A stretch of DNA of 64,000 nucleotides from Agarilytica rhodophyticola (GCF_002157225.2 NZ_CP020038.1:496001-560000); one strand, 5' to 3'. Numbered from the stretch's first letter, positions 50,929-61,347 are shown. Translations and numbers: made by a program. The notes: a model not told the origin generated them from the letters alone.

Positions 50929-53282
50929 TGCCTTTACGGTTACGCATATTTTTACTTTTTCTTATTCTTATCGCCGGTGCACTTGCTTTCACTTTGTATG
51001 TTGTCGGTAGCAATGTAAGGGCGGCTGGCGAGCAAAGAGTATATGATGCTCTCAATGTGGGGCGTAAGGTCTTTCAAGATAAGACTTATTCAAAAATAGA
51101 AAACTTTGTCAAAGCTGCAAAAATTATCGGCAAAGAAGATGGCCTTCGCACAGCCGTATTCGATGACGAGTATTCTTTGCAAATCTCCTTGGGTAACTTT
51201 TTACGTCGCCTCGAATCTGAGCATATGGCAGATCTCATGTGGTTGCTCGATATCGATGGTAATATTGTCGGTCAGGCAGGAGTTGTTAGCGAAGAAGAAT
51301 CTTTTCCTCACCCAGATATACTCGATGAGGCGGCCAATGAAGATTGGTCTTTAGGCGTTGTCGTACCACTCAAAAATAAATTGTATGAATTGGCCGTCGT
51401 CGGTTTTTTTATACCAGTCAGTGCGCCTTCGCCTAGCTTTTGGATTGTTATTGGCCGTGAGCTAGGGAATGAATTTACCCGTGAACTTGCAGACTTAACG
51501 AATTTAAATATTTATATTATTGGTTTGGATCAACAACGTATTTGGGCACAGTCGAGTGCGGTTGATTTATCACTTAATAATATTGAAATTGCACAGCTTA
51601 GCTCCAGTGAAGTGGTGTTCCCACTATTTTCTGAAAACGATAGTGCTCTGGCCCTCAAGACTTTTTTACAAAGTTCAAGTGATCATCCAATTTATGCTTT
51701 GCTTTTAAAGTCCCATCGGGAAGTGCAGCAGCAAGTGGAAAATTTGATGCGGCGCATCGTATTTATCGGCTTTGCTGCGTTATTAATTTCTTTAGTGGGT
51801 GCGGCAATACTTTCACGCAGTATTACCAAGCCTTTATTACAGCTAGTAAAAATTGCTCAGAAAATTGGTCGTGGTGAGTACTCAGGAGATTTGCCTACAA
51901 AGATAAAAGGTGAAGTGGGTACTTTATCTCAAGTGTTTACTGATATGCGTTCGGATATCGCCCGGCGGCAGCAGGAAATTCAACATATTGCTTATCACGA
52001 TATGCTAACTGACCTGCCAAATCGCAATGCTTTTATTCAGGAGCTTAGCAAGGCGATAGATTATGCTTGTAAAAACCATACCCATTTTGCTATTTGTTTT
52101 TTTGATTTTGATCGTTTTAAAGATATTAATGATACTTTAGGCCATCAAAGTGGTGACTTACTACTGGTTTCTTTTGCTAATCGGATGGAAAAATGGCGAC
52201 CTGAAAATGTAAAAATAGCGCGCTTGGGTGGCGATGAATTTGCTGTTTTAGTGCCGGATTTAAGTTTGTTAGATGATGTTGTTGAGCAACTAGAAGAATT
52301 AGCTGCTCAGCCTATAGAAATAGAGTCTATTGCCCTAGAAGTTCGTTTAAGTATGGGCATTTCTATGTTCCCAGATCACGGTGAAACGCCTAACTCACTT
52401 TTGCAAACAGCAGAAATTGCCATGTATATTGCGAAAACGGAAAGCCGGGATATTGTCTATTACGAAAAGCAGCTCGACCACCATAGTACACAAAGGCTGA
52501 CATTGATCGCCGAGTTGCGCAATGCTATTGAAAATGATCAGTTGTCATTAAACTATCAGCCTAAACTTGATATTCAACAAGATAAATATACTCATGTTGA
52601 ATGTTTAGTGCGTTGGATTCACCCACGTTATGGTTTTATAAATCCGGAAGAATTTATTGGCTATGCGGAACAAACCGGCGCTATTCGCGATCTTACCCGC
52701 TGGGTAGTAAATACTGCTCTGACACAGTGTGCTCAATGGCGTGAGCAAGGAAAAGATCTTAAAGTAGCGATTAATATTTCTGCCGTTGATCTGACGCAAG
52801 ATAACTTTTCTGACTGGGTTATGGAAACTTTGGCTGAATATAAGCTGCCCGCTGAGGCAATTGTATTGGAAGTTACTGAGAGTGCGGTAATGCGAGATAT
52901 TGATAAAGCACTCGCGGCACTGCACTCCTTAAGTCAGCAAGGGGTAAGTTTATCTATTGATGATTACGGTACAGGTTATTCCTCAATGGCTCAACTTAAA
53001 TGTTTGCCAGTAGATGAATTGAAGATCGATAAATCATTTGTACTCTCACTAATACGAGACAGTGACGATTACGTTATTGTTAAAAGCACCATTGAGCTGG
53101 GCCATAATATGGGGCTTAAAATAGTGGCAGAGGGTGTTGAAAATCAGCAGGCATTAGATCTGCTCAGTGAATTAAAATGCGATCTGGCTCAAGGTTTTTA
53201 TTTAAGTCGACCACTGTCGAAGGAAAAGTTGGATACATGGTTGTTAGAAAATGCTGCCAAAATTGTGCTGCTGAAACTCTAG
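50928..53282 (+). CDS. Membrane GGDEF/EAL cyclic-di-GMP enzyme
   Basis: 784 residues. Membrane segments at ~5-25 and ~270-293 flank a ~240-residue periplasmic sensor; HAMP ~295-345; GGDEF domain ~355-510 with intact RLGGDEF; EAL domain ~525-775 with ECLVRW, a conservative EAL variant, DDYGTGYSS and VAEGVE. Both catalytic cores look intact, so it may make or break c-di-GMP. The periplasmic sensor could respond to the cupredoxin partner encoded by the upstream coupled gene (inference). Confidence 0.93.
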   Translation: MPLRLRIFLLFLILIAGALAFTLYVVGSNVRAAGEQRVYDALNVGRKVFQDKTYSKIENFVKAAKIIGKEDGLRTAVFDDEYSLQISLGNFLRRLESEHMADLMWLLDIDGNIVGQAGVVSEEESFPHPDILDEAANEDWSLGVVVPLKNKLYELAVVGFFIPVSAPSPSFWIVIGRELGNEFTRELADLTNLNIYIIGLDQQRIWAQSSAVDLSLNNIEIAQLSSSEVVFPLFSENDSALALKTFLQSSSDHPIYALLLKSHREVQQQVENLMRRIVFIGFAALLISLVGAAILSRSITKPLLQLVKIAQKIGRGEYSGDLPTKIKGEVGTLSQVFTDMRSDIARRQQEIQHIAYHDMLTDLPNRNAFIQELSKAIDYACKNHTHFAICFFDFDRFKDINDTLGHQSGDLLLVSFANRMEKWRPENVKIARLGGDEFAVLVPDLSLLDDVVEQLEELAAQPIEIESIALEVRLSMGISMFPDHGETPNSLLQTAEIAMYIAKTESRDIVYYEKQLDHHSTQRLTLIAELRNAIENDQLSLNYQPKLDIQQDKYTHVECLVRWIHPRYGFINPEEFIGYAEQTGAIRDLTRWVVNTALTQCAQWREQGKDLKVAINISAVDLTQDNFSDWVMETLAEYKLPAEAIVLEVTESAVMRDIDKALAALHSLSQQGVSLSIDDYGTGYSSMAQLKCLPVDELKIDKSFVLSLIRDSDDYVIVKSTIELGHNMGLKIVAEGVENQQALDLLSELKCDLAQGFYLSRPLSKEKLDTWLLENAAKIVLLKL

Positions 53283-54526
53283 TCTCCCGACCAGTGTATA
53301 TCTTTCCTATTGTTTTTTTTCTACTTCTTATTTATTCGAATTTAGCGTATTCCCAGTGGCGGTCTAATGTGTTACTGGATTTACGTGCTACTGATATTTC
53401 CGGTGCGCAAAACTCTTGGTTAGCTGGTGGCTTGGATGCCGCTCGTATCGATGAATCATCAGAGCATTTATTACTTGGGCAAGCAATTGTTGAAGCTAGA
53501 TGGCAATTTGCCGATGCCTTAAGCGTGCAGGGTTTTGTATCGGCTTACGAAGATGGTGGTGATAATGTTGGAGTCAATGAACTTTTTATTGATTACCGTC
53601 CAGTGCCTCTAAACGGCTATCGATTTAATGCTAAAGTTGGAGCGTTTTATCCTGCTATTTCTTTGGAAAATACTAAACCTGGCTGGACTTCTTCTGGAAT
53701 ATTAAGTAATTCCGCAATTAATACATGGCTCGGCGAAGAACTGAGAATTCTTGGTAGCGAAGTGTCTGTGACACGTTTAGGGCGAGCACATCGTAGCGAT
53801 TGGGATCTTGGTGGCAGTATTTCTGTTTATGGTGGAAACGATCCAACAACGGCATTACTTGCATGGCGGGGGTGGGGAATACATGATCGCCAAGTGCGCC
53901 TCGGTGAAAAAATTTCTTTTGCCGAGCTCCCTGTTATTGGTGTCGATGAAGGCTTTAGCAGCCAGTCAGAAGATTTTGATCCGTTCGTGGAAGTCGATGA
54001 TCGGCCTGGATATGCCTTATCGCTTTGGGCGGCGAAGAAGCGAGGTTTAAAGGTGAAACTTTATTACTACGATAATCGAGCTGATCCAAAAGCTATTCGT
54101 CAGGGCCAGTATGCTTGGCACACTAAATTCCACCATGTAAGTGTGTGGCTGCCATTAAATAATGAAACAACCTTGCTAAGTCAGTGGCTTAAAGGCAAGA
54201 CCAATATGGGAGAGGACACCAATATTGCTGTGCGTGCTGACTACCAAGCCTGGTACGTGGGGCTTAGGAAACAGTGGCGTGGTTTCCAATTTACTCTGCG
54301 TTATGATGACTTTGAAGTCGAAGATCTAGACATAACGTTTATGGATAATAATAACCAGGATGGACGTTCATGGACATTTGCGGCAAGCTATGTATTTAAT
54401 CAGGCAATACATATGGTTGTTGAGCATCACCGCTTCAAAGAAAATAACTATGCTCGACGATATTTTTCCCTACCGATAAATAATGACTACCAACAATCAC
54501 AAGTGGCTCTACAATGGCGTTTTTGA
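53237..54526 (+). CDS. Outer-membrane porin-like beta-barrel protein
   Basis: About 429 residues from ATG 53237 (ribosome site aaggaaaag), overlapping the EAL gene end by 46 bases. An N-terminal signal segment (YIFPIVFFLLLIYSNLAYS) is followed by amphipathic beta strands and a terminal aromatic residue (VALQWRF), the outer-membrane barrel signal. Third gene of the cupredoxin-GGDEF/EAL operon. The solute is unknown. Confidence 0.75.
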   Translation: MVVRKCCQNCAAETLVSRPVYIFPIVFFLLLIYSNLAYSQWRSNVLLDLRATDISGAQNSWLAGGLDAARIDESSEHLLLGQAIVEARWQFADALSVQGFVSAYEDGGDNVGVNELFIDYRPVPLNGYRFNAKVGAFYPAISLENTKPGWTSSGILSNSAINTWLGEELRILGSEVSVTRLGRAHRSDWDLGGSISVYGGNDPTTALLAWRGWGIHDRQVRLGEKISFAELPVIGVDEGFSSQSEDFDPFVEVDDRPGYALSLWAAKKRGLKVKLYYYDNRADPKAIRQGQYAWHTKFHHVSVWLPLNNETTLLSQWLKGKTNMGEDTNIAVRADYQAWYVGLRKQWRGFQFTLRYDDFEVEDLDITFMDNNNQDGRSWTFAASYVFNQAIHMVVEHHRFKENNYARRYFSLPINNDYQQSQVALQWRF

Positions 54527-54559
54527 TGATACAGACATACCAATAGGGTTTAGGTTTAA

Positions 54560-55456
54560 GTGAGCGATACTCAACCAATAAAAATTATTTTTTTTACAGC
54601 ACTTGCATTAACGGCATTTGCTGCCAATTCTGTACTCTGCCGCTTAGCTCTGCTTGACGGGGCTATTGATCCAGGCAGCTTTACCAGCGTCAGACTTATC
54701 TCAGGCATTACAACTTTACTGCTTATTTTTCAGTTTACTCGTAAAAAAGATAAGCTTGAGCAAACATCAGAAAAAATACAGCATGGCAGTTGGCTTGCGT
54801 CTCTGATGTTATTTATCTATGCCGCAGCTTTTTCATTCGCCTATGTTTTTTTGGATACGGGAACAGGGGCACTCATTTTATTTGCTGCCGTGCAAATTAC
54901 CATGATTGCAGTTAGTGTCGTTAGTGGCAAATCTCTTCATTATTCTGAGTTATTGGGTGTGTTTGTAGCTTTTTGTGGTTTTGTTTATCTGGTCGCGCCA
55001 GAAATAAGTAAGCCGTCGCTTACTGGTTTTGTATTAATGACATTAGCTGGTTGTGCGTGGGGCGTATACACCCTCAAAGGCCGTGGTTCTTTATCGCCAG
55101 TAGCCGATACCTACTACAACTTTTTGCGCACTTTACCGCTGGCGGCAATTTTATTTGGTATTACTTTGTTTGATGCAAAAATTACTTCTGAAGGTTTATT
55201 TTTGGCCGTGATGTCAGGTGCTGTTGCTTCGGGTATTGGGTATTCAATCTGGTATGCCGCATTGACAGGCCTATCAGCATTACAAGCGGCAGTGCTGCAG
55301 TTACTTGTTCCTGTTATTGCTACTGCTGGCGGTTTGCTTTTTGCCAAGGAATCACTATCTTACTCCTTTGTTTTTGCTTCTTTAATGATTCTCGGTGGTA
55401 TTTTGATCGTAATTGCAGGCCAGCGCGTAATCAGACTTTTATCCGCTTCTGGATAG
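54560..55456 (+). CDS. EamA/DMT family transporter
   Basis: 298 residues, ten membrane segments in two EamA repeats (AANSVLCRLALLDGAIDPGSFTSVRLISG; GFVLMTLAGCAWGVYTLKGRG). Family members export amino acids or other metabolites across the inner membrane. Starts with GTG or nearby, 33 bases after the porin gene, possibly in the same transcript. Confidence 0.88.
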   Translation: MSDTQPIKIIFFTALALTAFAANSVLCRLALLDGAIDPGSFTSVRLISGITTLLLIFQFTRKKDKLEQTSEKIQHGSWLASLMLFIYAAAFSFAYVFLDTGTGALILFAAVQITMIAVSVVSGKSLHYSELLGVFVAFCGFVYLVAPEISKPSLTGFVLMTLAGCAWGVYTLKGRGSLSPVADTYYNFLRTLPLAAILFGITLFDAKITSEGLFLAVMSGAVASGIGYSIWYAALTGLSALQAAVLQLLVPVIATAGGLLFAKESLSYSFVFASLMILGGILIVIAGQRVIRLLSASG

Positions 55457-55485
55457 TATCATTTAACTATTAATTATTTGGAGTG

Positions 55486-55932
55486 ATGACTTTGGAATAT
55501 CTTCATACCATGCTAAGAGTGCACGATCTCGACGCTTCTTTAGACTTTTTTTGTAATAAGCTTGGTCTTGTGGAAGTGAGCCGTAAAGACAGTGAAGGTG
55601 GTCGTTTTACCCTAGTTTTTTTGGCGGCACAGCAAGATGTTGAACGGGCGAAAGAACACAAAGCTCCTCTACTTGAGCTTACTTATAATTGGGATTCTGA
55701 AGAATATACTGGCGGGCGAAACTTTGGTCATTTAGCCTATCGTGTAGATGATATCTATACTTTGTGCCAAAAGCTGATGGACTCAGGCGTTACCATTAAC
55801 AGGCCCCCGAGGGATGGCCATATGGCCTTTGTTCGTTCTCCCGATGGGATTTCTATCGAGCTTTTACAAAAGGGCGATAGCCTGCCACCCCAGGAACCTT
55901 GGGTGTCAATGGAGAATACGGGAACTTGGTAG
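55486..55932 (+). CDS. gloA: Glyoxalase I-like protein (lactoylglutathione lyase)
   Basis: 148 residues. Vicinal-oxygen-chelate fold with the GloA signatures [24 protein letters not shown] (His ligand), LLELTYNW (Glu ligand), [11 protein letters not shown] (His) and [11 protein letters not shown] (Glu). It converts the methylglyoxal-glutathione hemithioacetal to S-lactoylglutathione in the cytoplasm, with Ni or Zn. The C-terminal ~20 residues vary from E. coli GloA, so a related VOC enzyme is not excluded. Confidence 0.88.
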   Translation: MTLEYLHTMLRVHDLDASLDFFCNKLGLVEVSRKDSEGGRFTLVFLAAQQDVERAKEHKAPLLELTYNWDSEEYTGGRNFGHLAYRVDDIYTLCQKLMDSGVTINRPPRDGHMAFVRSPDGISIELLQKGDSLPPQEPWVSMENTGTW

Positions 55933-56039
55933 GGATAAACAGGGCTGTAAAGCCCTTTAGTCGGTGTTTTTCATACATTCAAACTCCTATAATGATCGCC
56001 AATTGTGGTAATTAGATAAGGTTTCATTGGTTAGACAAT

Positions 56040-58136
56040 ATGCTTGAGCGATATCCTGCCCTTTTTAGTGTTGTTCTTTTGGCTTTGACGCAAACTATTG
56101 CAGCAGATAATGGGATAACAGATGCGTCTGCTGATGTGGCAGTTGAGCCAATAGCGGAAGAAAAAACGCAGGTGCGTGATGATTTTCCCTCCGCAAACAT
56201 TAGTGAGGAGAATACAGAACAAGCGGATAACGGTTTAGTGAAACTAAAACTATCATCTGTTGACCCTGAGCAACAGGTGGTAGGTCAGGATAATCCACCT
56301 GTTAAAGCTCCTAAGCAGGCGGAAAATATTGATCTTAAAGAGGTTGTTGAGGAGCCACTTAAAGTTAGCGAGCCTATCGAGACAGGCACTCAAACAGAAG
56401 GAATAGATAAGACACCTACCCAAAAAGGAATCAAAATAGATAAGACAGGCAAAATAGATGAGACAGGCACTCCAGCTGAGGAGAGCGCTGAAGTGATGGA
56501 GCCTGCAGAAAACATCGATTTGAAGGAGGTGGTTGAAGAGCCTCTGCGAGTAAACCAGCCTAAAGTTGACAGTGAAAAAGTGATTGAGCAGGTAGATTCT
56601 CCTGAGGATCCACCAGCACAGAAAGTCTCAGCAGAAGAAGCGGCTAAGGTAAAGGAGAGCGAGACAAAAGAGACAGCAAAGGCTAGCGATGGCAAACAAA
56701 GTGAGCCAGAGAAAGGGACGATTGCTGATCCTAATAATACGGCTGCTGATAGCCAAATAGTCGATAGCCCAGCTACAGACAGCCCAACCGTGACAGATGA
56801 GCCTGGCACCTCATCTGCTAGCGGCGCTACCGCGGATAAAGATAAAAGCAATAATGCGGTTGATGAAAAAGCTATCGCAGACTCAGATACAGCAGAAGAT
56901 AAAAAAGCAGGATTACTAAGCAAACTTGCGCAAGAGATTTCAGGTAAAGAAGAAAAAGAGCAACAAAAGCCCCTGTTGCTACTTAATAGTGAAGTACTTC
57001 CAGGCACTTCTACTCGTTTGGGTTGGTCGCCGAGCGTTTCGTTTATCGGTATTTCTGCGCCTACCGCGGTATTAGTGCTTAATGGTGTAAAGCCAGGTCC
57101 GACACTTTGTCTCACGGCCGCTGTTCACGGTGATGAGTTAAATGGTATCGAAGTGGTAAGGCGAGTTCTATATGACATTGATCCGAAAGAACTTTCTGGT
57201 GCTGTGATCGGTGTTCCGATAGTGAACTTACAAGGCTTTAGGCGCTCGTCCCGCTACCTACCCGATCGTCGCGACTTGAATCGCTTCTTCCCAGGTAACC
57301 CAGAAGAGAGTTCGGCTGCGCGCATTGCTTATTCATTTTTCTCCGAAGTTATCACCCATTGTGATATGTTAATTGACCTACATACAGGTTCATTTCGCAG
57401 AACTAACTTGCCGCAATTACGTGCCGATTTAAATTATCCCAATGTCGCAAGCTTAGCTGAAAAAATGGGTGCAATTGTGGTGGTGCAAAGTGAAGGTGCC
57501 ATTGGCAGTTTGCGTCGGGCTGCTGTGGAACAGGGCATCCCCTCGGTAACACTGGAAGCTGGTGCTCCACATGAATTGCAGAAAGACGCAGTAGAGCACG
57601 GTGTAAAAAGTATCGAGAGTGCGATGGATAGTTTGGGTATGATCAAACGTCGTCGCTTTTGGGAGCGCAGTGCCGAACCCGTCTATTACAAATCTACTTG
57701 GGTGAGAGCTCGCGAGGGAGGCATTCTATTTAGTGAAGTTTCCCTTGGCGCGCGTGTTAAACAAGGGGACCTACTGGGTACGGTAACTGATCCTATTACT
57801 AATGTGCGATCGCAAATTGTTAGTCCATTTGAGGGGCGCGTAATTGGCATGGCATTGAATCAAGTCATGTTTCCAGGTTTTGCTGCCTACCATATTGGCT
57901 TAAAAGCCGCTGTTGAAGAAACACCGGAAGGGAAGGTATTGGTTAGTGAGAACGAAGATACTCAACAGCCAAACATAGCAGATGATGGAACCACCACTGG
58001 GGATAAGCTTACTACGAAAGCCATTGACGGAAGTGGTGATAAAGCCTCATCGAGTCCTGTTGTGGATGAAATTGATCCGGTAGTAGAAACAGAAACAATT
58101 GAGAATATTATGCCTCCTGCTGAAGATTCAGAGTAG
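56040..58136 (+). CDS. Secreted AstE/AspA-like zinc hydrolase with long acidic N-terminus
   Basis: 698 residues. Signal peptide 1-22 (LALTQTIAA). Residues ~25-310 are low-complexity Glu/Asp/Lys/Ala/Thr sequence with a repeated unit ENIDLKEVVEEPLKV / ENIDLKEVVEEPLRV (~95 and ~159). The catalytic part (~315-640) is of the succinylglutamate desuccinylase/aspartoacylase (M14-like) family: TAAVHGDELNGIEVV (zinc His and Glu), PDRRDLNRFFPG, MLIDLHTGS (third ligand), TLEAGAP. A second acidic tail closes it. Probably periplasmic; substrate unknown. Confidence 0.85.
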   Translation: MLERYPALFSVVLLALTQTIAADNGITDASADVAVEPIAEEKTQVRDDFPSANISEENTEQADNGLVKLKLSSVDPEQQVVGQDNPPVKAPKQAENIDLKEVVEEPLKVSEPIETGTQTEGIDKTPTQKGIKIDKTGKIDETGTPAEESAEVMEPAENIDLKEVVEEPLRVNQPKVDSEKVIEQVDSPEDPPAQKVSAEEAAKVKESETKETAKASDGKQSEPEKGTIADPNNTAADSQIVDSPATDSPTVTDEPGTSSASGATADKDKSNNAVDEKAIADSDTAEDKKAGLLSKLAQEISGKEEKEQQKPLLLLNSEVLPGTSTRLGWSPSVSFIGISAPTAVLVLNGVKPGPTLCLTAAVHGDELNGIEVVRRVLYDIDPKELSGAVIGVPIVNLQGFRRSSRYLPDRRDLNRFFPGNPEESSAARIAYSFFSEVITHCDMLIDLHTGSFRRTNLPQLRADLNYPNVASLAEKMGAIVVVQSEGAIGSLRRAAVEQGIPSVTLEAGAPHELQKDAVEHGVKSIESAMDSLGMIKRRRFWERSAEPVYYKSTWVRAREGGILFSEVSLGARVKQGDLLGTVTDPITNVRSQIVSPFEGRVIGMALNQVMFPGFAAYHIGLKAAVEETPEGKVLVSENEDTQQPNIADDGTTTGDKLTTKAIDGSGDKASSSPVVDEIDPVVETETIENIMPPAEDSE

Positions 58137-58283
58137 GAGTGATTTGTTTTCTGAGACACGTAACTTCAGATATTTTAATAGAGCTGTGCCCAGATTAAAT
58201 CACACTTTTTCACTCGTTATCATAAATGTTTTTATTTTAATCTTCAGTGTAACAGCATTTAAAATTCATATTACTTGAGCGTA

Positions 58284-59138
58284 ATGGGTATTAATATGAG
58301 AGTGCTAATTACAGGTAGTTCAGGCAATATTGGATCTGTTATTGCAACTCACTTAGCTAACCAGTACGAAGTGCTGGGTCTAGATATTGTGCCCGGAGAA
58401 TTTACTACTCATGTAGGAGATATTTCGGATAGTATTTTACTTGATAACCTGGTTGCCAATGTCGATGTGGTTTTTCACTGTGCAGCCTTTCATGCGCCTC
58501 ATGTAGGAGAGGTAGGTGATGAAAAGTTTTGGCAGGTAAATGTAGAGTCTACACAACTATTACTTGAAAAGTCTCTCAAATATAAAATCAAACGCTTTAT
58601 TTATACCAGTACTACATCGGTATATGGTTGTACTCAACGTACTAAGAATAGCGCTGTTTGGGTTGATGAGCAGCTTACACCTTCGGTGGAAGACATTTAT
58701 GATGAAACGAAACTGGCAGCCGAAAAAGCATGTTTCGATGTATCTCTTGCCGGTCTTGATGTTATTGTTTTGAGAATGTCACGATGTTTTCCGGAGGCGG
58801 ATCACCTGCAAGTATTTTATCGCTTATACCGAGGCGTTGCTGCGCAAGATGTTGCTTGTGCTCATGCATTGGCAATGCAATGTAAACTTGAAGGTTTTCA
58901 TATTTTTAATATCTCTGGGCAAACTCCCTTTGTTAAAAAGGATTGTCAGAGACTCTTGCATGACCCTTGGGCTGTAATTAAAAATTATTTTCCAAATGCA
59001 CAAGAGATGTTTAAAAGAAATGGTTGGCCTCTGCCTACTTCTATCGATAGAGTTTATAGTATAGAAAAAGCAGTAAAAATACTAAACTATCGCCCCATAG
59101 AAAACTTTATTGATATTTTAAAAGTTAAATCTAGTTAG
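58284..59138 (+). CDS. NAD-dependent epimerase/dehydratase family protein
   Basis: About 284 residues; starts at 58284 or 58296 possible. Extended SDR: RVLITGSSGNIGSVIA (TGxxGxxG), VDVVFHCAAFHAP, YTSTTSVYG, then EDIYDETKLAAEK carrying the YxxxK catalytic pair (YDETK). It acts on a nucleotide sugar or similar substrate; which is not clear. It stands alone. Confidence 0.85.
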   Translation: MGINMRVLITGSSGNIGSVIATHLANQYEVLGLDIVPGEFTTHVGDISDSILLDNLVANVDVVFHCAAFHAPHVGEVGDEKFWQVNVESTQLLLEKSLKYKIKRFIYTSTTSVYGCTQRTKNSAVWVDEQLTPSVEDIYDETKLAAEKACFDVSLAGLDVIVLRMSRCFPEADHLQVFYRLYRGVAAQDVACAHALAMQCKLEGFHIFNISGQTPFVKKDCQRLLHDPWAVIKNYFPNAQEMFKRNGWPLPTSIDRVYSIEKAVKILNYRPIENFIDILKVKSS

Positions 59139-59210
59139 AATTATTGTGTGATTTTTTGCAAGATTTTCTAAAATAGATGAACTTCCCTGTTTATACTGTA
59201 TATATTGGTT

Positions 59211-60002
59211 TTATCTCAGCATTGAGCCTGCAATGTATTTTCCTTTAGTATCTTTCGCTGGTGAGTATTGATTAAATATTTCTGTAGGCAATGTAGCAAA
59301 AGTATTTAGCGGGGCCATACCGTTTTCGCCCCGGTTATCTGATAGCATAATTTTTCCGTAGGGCCGCCAGTTTTTCCATGGCAATAGAAATTTGGGTTCC
59401 TTATCTTCTACTTTTGGATAATATGAAAACTCTGTAATAAAGTGGCTTTCTTTATCTATAAATACCTCATATTTATTTTCCGGTGTGACGCCGACTTCGT
59501 TAAAGGTCATGGTCAATACATCCACTGGGCGGCCATCGCTGCTTTTATCTTCTCGTGAATAGGTTAGATTAACACCTGGGTCGTGAAGCTTATAGGGCAT
59601 GACTACCCAATAAGAATCGTTAATCCAAACTTCATAACCCCATTTCATTTTTTCGGCCAGTAGCGCCTTATCTTTGACCTCTTTTCCATTCTCCCAAACG
59701 CGCCCTTTTTTGTTATGTATATTCATGAGTAGAAGATTGTTTTTGCCTTCTCCATACTCAATACGAATATCTCCAGTATGCTTGTCCCAAACATGAAATC
59801 TGCGGCCAAAGAACAACCAGGATATATAGCGAACGTCATTATAGTTTTTGCGCCCGCCCATGGCTTCCAGTGAGGTGTTAGCGATCATCCCTGCTTTACT
59901 ATCGTGATTATATTCTTGTGCTAGAGTATCTTTGCAAGGTAGGAGAAAAATAAACGAAATAAATAACGCTACTTTTTTAAGTAGCTGTGATTTTACCTTC
60001 AT
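59211..60002 (-). CDS. Secreted hypothetical protein (LolA-like outer-membrane family look)
   Basis: 263 residues with a signal peptide (~1-28; a Cys in LLPCKDTLAQ could allow lipidation). Rich in beta strands with paired Trp/Tyr. It resembles periplasmic 'outer membrane lipoprotein-sorting'-type proteins in general layout (NTSLEAMGGRKNYNDVRYISWLFFGR), but no firm family. Convergent with the epimerase gene. Confidence 0.65.
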   Translation of the reverse strand: MKVKSQLLKKVALFISFIFLLPCKDTLAQEYNHDSKAGMIANTSLEAMGGRKNYNDVRYISWLFFGRRFHVWDKHTGDIRIEYGEGKNNLLLMNIHNKKGRVWENGKEVKDKALLAEKMKWGYEVWINDSYWVVMPYKLHDPGVNLTYSREDKSSDGRPVDVLTMTFNEVGVTPENKYEVFIDKESHFITEFSYYPKVEDKEPKFLLPWKNWRPYGKIMLSDNRGENGMAPLNTFATLPTEIFNQYSPAKDTKGKYIAGSMLR

Positions 60003-60208
60003 AGTTTATTACCAAATGTATTAGGGCCTAAAGAAAGCGGATGATACATGCTTATTAGGGCTTGTTCCTCTCGTGATTGACATTAGATTTTATTTTGTAT
60101 ATTATTTTATCTATCTAGTGATAGATAATCTTTATGGCGAAGCTTTATAAGTAAGCTTTACAGTGGGTAGGCAAATTTAACCATAGGTCAGATAAGAGAA
60201 GTATTGAT

Positions 60209-61282
60209 GTGAAAGATGTAGATGTTGTTATCGTTGGTGGAGGTCTAAGTGGGCTTTACTTGGCTTATCGCCTTCAACAAAGCAATAAAAGTTATATATT
60301 GCTAGAGGCAAAATCTCGCCTTGGCGGTCGAATTCATAGCAAAATCGATGATCATAGCGGCTTTGCTATGGACTTGGGGCCTACTTGGTTTTGGCCGCAA
60401 CAACGTCATCTACTTAATGTTTTGTCTGAACTGGAAGTGCAGTTTTTTGAGCAATACCAGCAAGGAGATGGTTTGTACCAAGCGAATAGTGACAGCCTTC
60501 AAAGGTTTTCTGATATGGCCGGTATGCAAACTTTTAGGCTGAGCGGAGGCGTATATCGCCTAATTGAGGCTCTACAAGCTCGTGTCGACACAGCAGCTCT
60601 CCGTCTTTCTCATGCAGTAGAACATGTCGAGCTAAATGATGGCCGTTGGCAAATACAAACGGCAGATACTAGCTTCACGGCAGAGCATCTAGCATTAGCA
60701 GTGCCACCGAGAATAGCGACAGATCATATAGCGGGATTACAGTCTTATTTGTCTGAAGGACTGTTTAAATCTCTTATACAAACACCTACTTGGATGGCAG
60801 CACAGGCAAAGTTTGTTGCCCAGTATGATCGACCTTTTTGGCGAGATGAGGGATTGGCTGGCCATGCGTTTAGTCGTGTTGGCCCCATGATAGAAATACA
60901 CGATGCAAGTGCCGAAGGCGAGCAAGGCTATGGTTTATTTGGTTTTATTGGTGTTAATGCGGCGACTCGTCAAAACTATCCGGCTCAAACCATAGAAGCT
61001 ATGTGTCTTAGGCAGCTGGCAACCCTTTTCGGTGATAAAGCATTGGCAACCAAGTCGCATTTTTTGCAAGACTGGGCTAAAGACAGGTGGGTTGCTACAA
61101 AACAAGATATATCAGAACCTTCTCGTCATCCTGAGTGTCACTTAAGCCCCTACCTTGACGAATTAAAGAAGCTCAATATTAGCTTTCCCGTTACCGAATG
61201 CGCGAAATACGATGCCGGTCTACTCGAAGGCGCAATTACTTCTGCGGATGCTTCCTTAGCATTAATTATGGCTAAGGCATGA
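60209..61282 (+). CDS. FAD-dependent amine oxidase-like flavoprotein
   Basis: 357 residues from a GTG. The N-terminal dinucleotide fold VDVVIVGGGLSGLYLAYRL is followed by the amine-oxidase signature LLEAKSRLGGRIHS and MDLGPTWFW. The C-terminus has the second FAD motif (LLEGAITSADASLA). It is somewhat shorter than typical monoamine oxidases (~450). Oxidises an amine or related substrate in the cytoplasm; substrate unknown. Confidence 0.88.
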   Translation: MKDVDVVIVGGGLSGLYLAYRLQQSNKSYILLEAKSRLGGRIHSKIDDHSGFAMDLGPTWFWPQQRHLLNVLSELEVQFFEQYQQGDGLYQANSDSLQRFSDMAGMQTFRLSGGVYRLIEALQARVDTAALRLSHAVEHVELNDGRWQIQTADTSFTAEHLALAVPPRIATDHIAGLQSYLSEGLFKSLIQTPTWMAAQAKFVAQYDRPFWRDEGLAGHAFSRVGPMIEIHDASAEGEQGYGLFGFIGVNAATRQNYPAQTIEAMCLRQLATLFGDKALATKSHFLQDWAKDRWVATKQDISEPSRHPECHLSPYLDELKKLNISFPVTECAKYDAGLLEGAITSADASLALIMAKA

Positions 61283-61347
61283 GATTATATAGATGATAGA
61301 ATTCATTTGTGAACTCTATCATCTATAGATTTTGTGCTTGCATACTC

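Noticed and set aside
56390-57115. 241-codon minus-strand frame opposite the AstE-like gene
   Set aside because: Serine-rich shadow of the acidic low-complexity N-terminus; no ribosome site or family.
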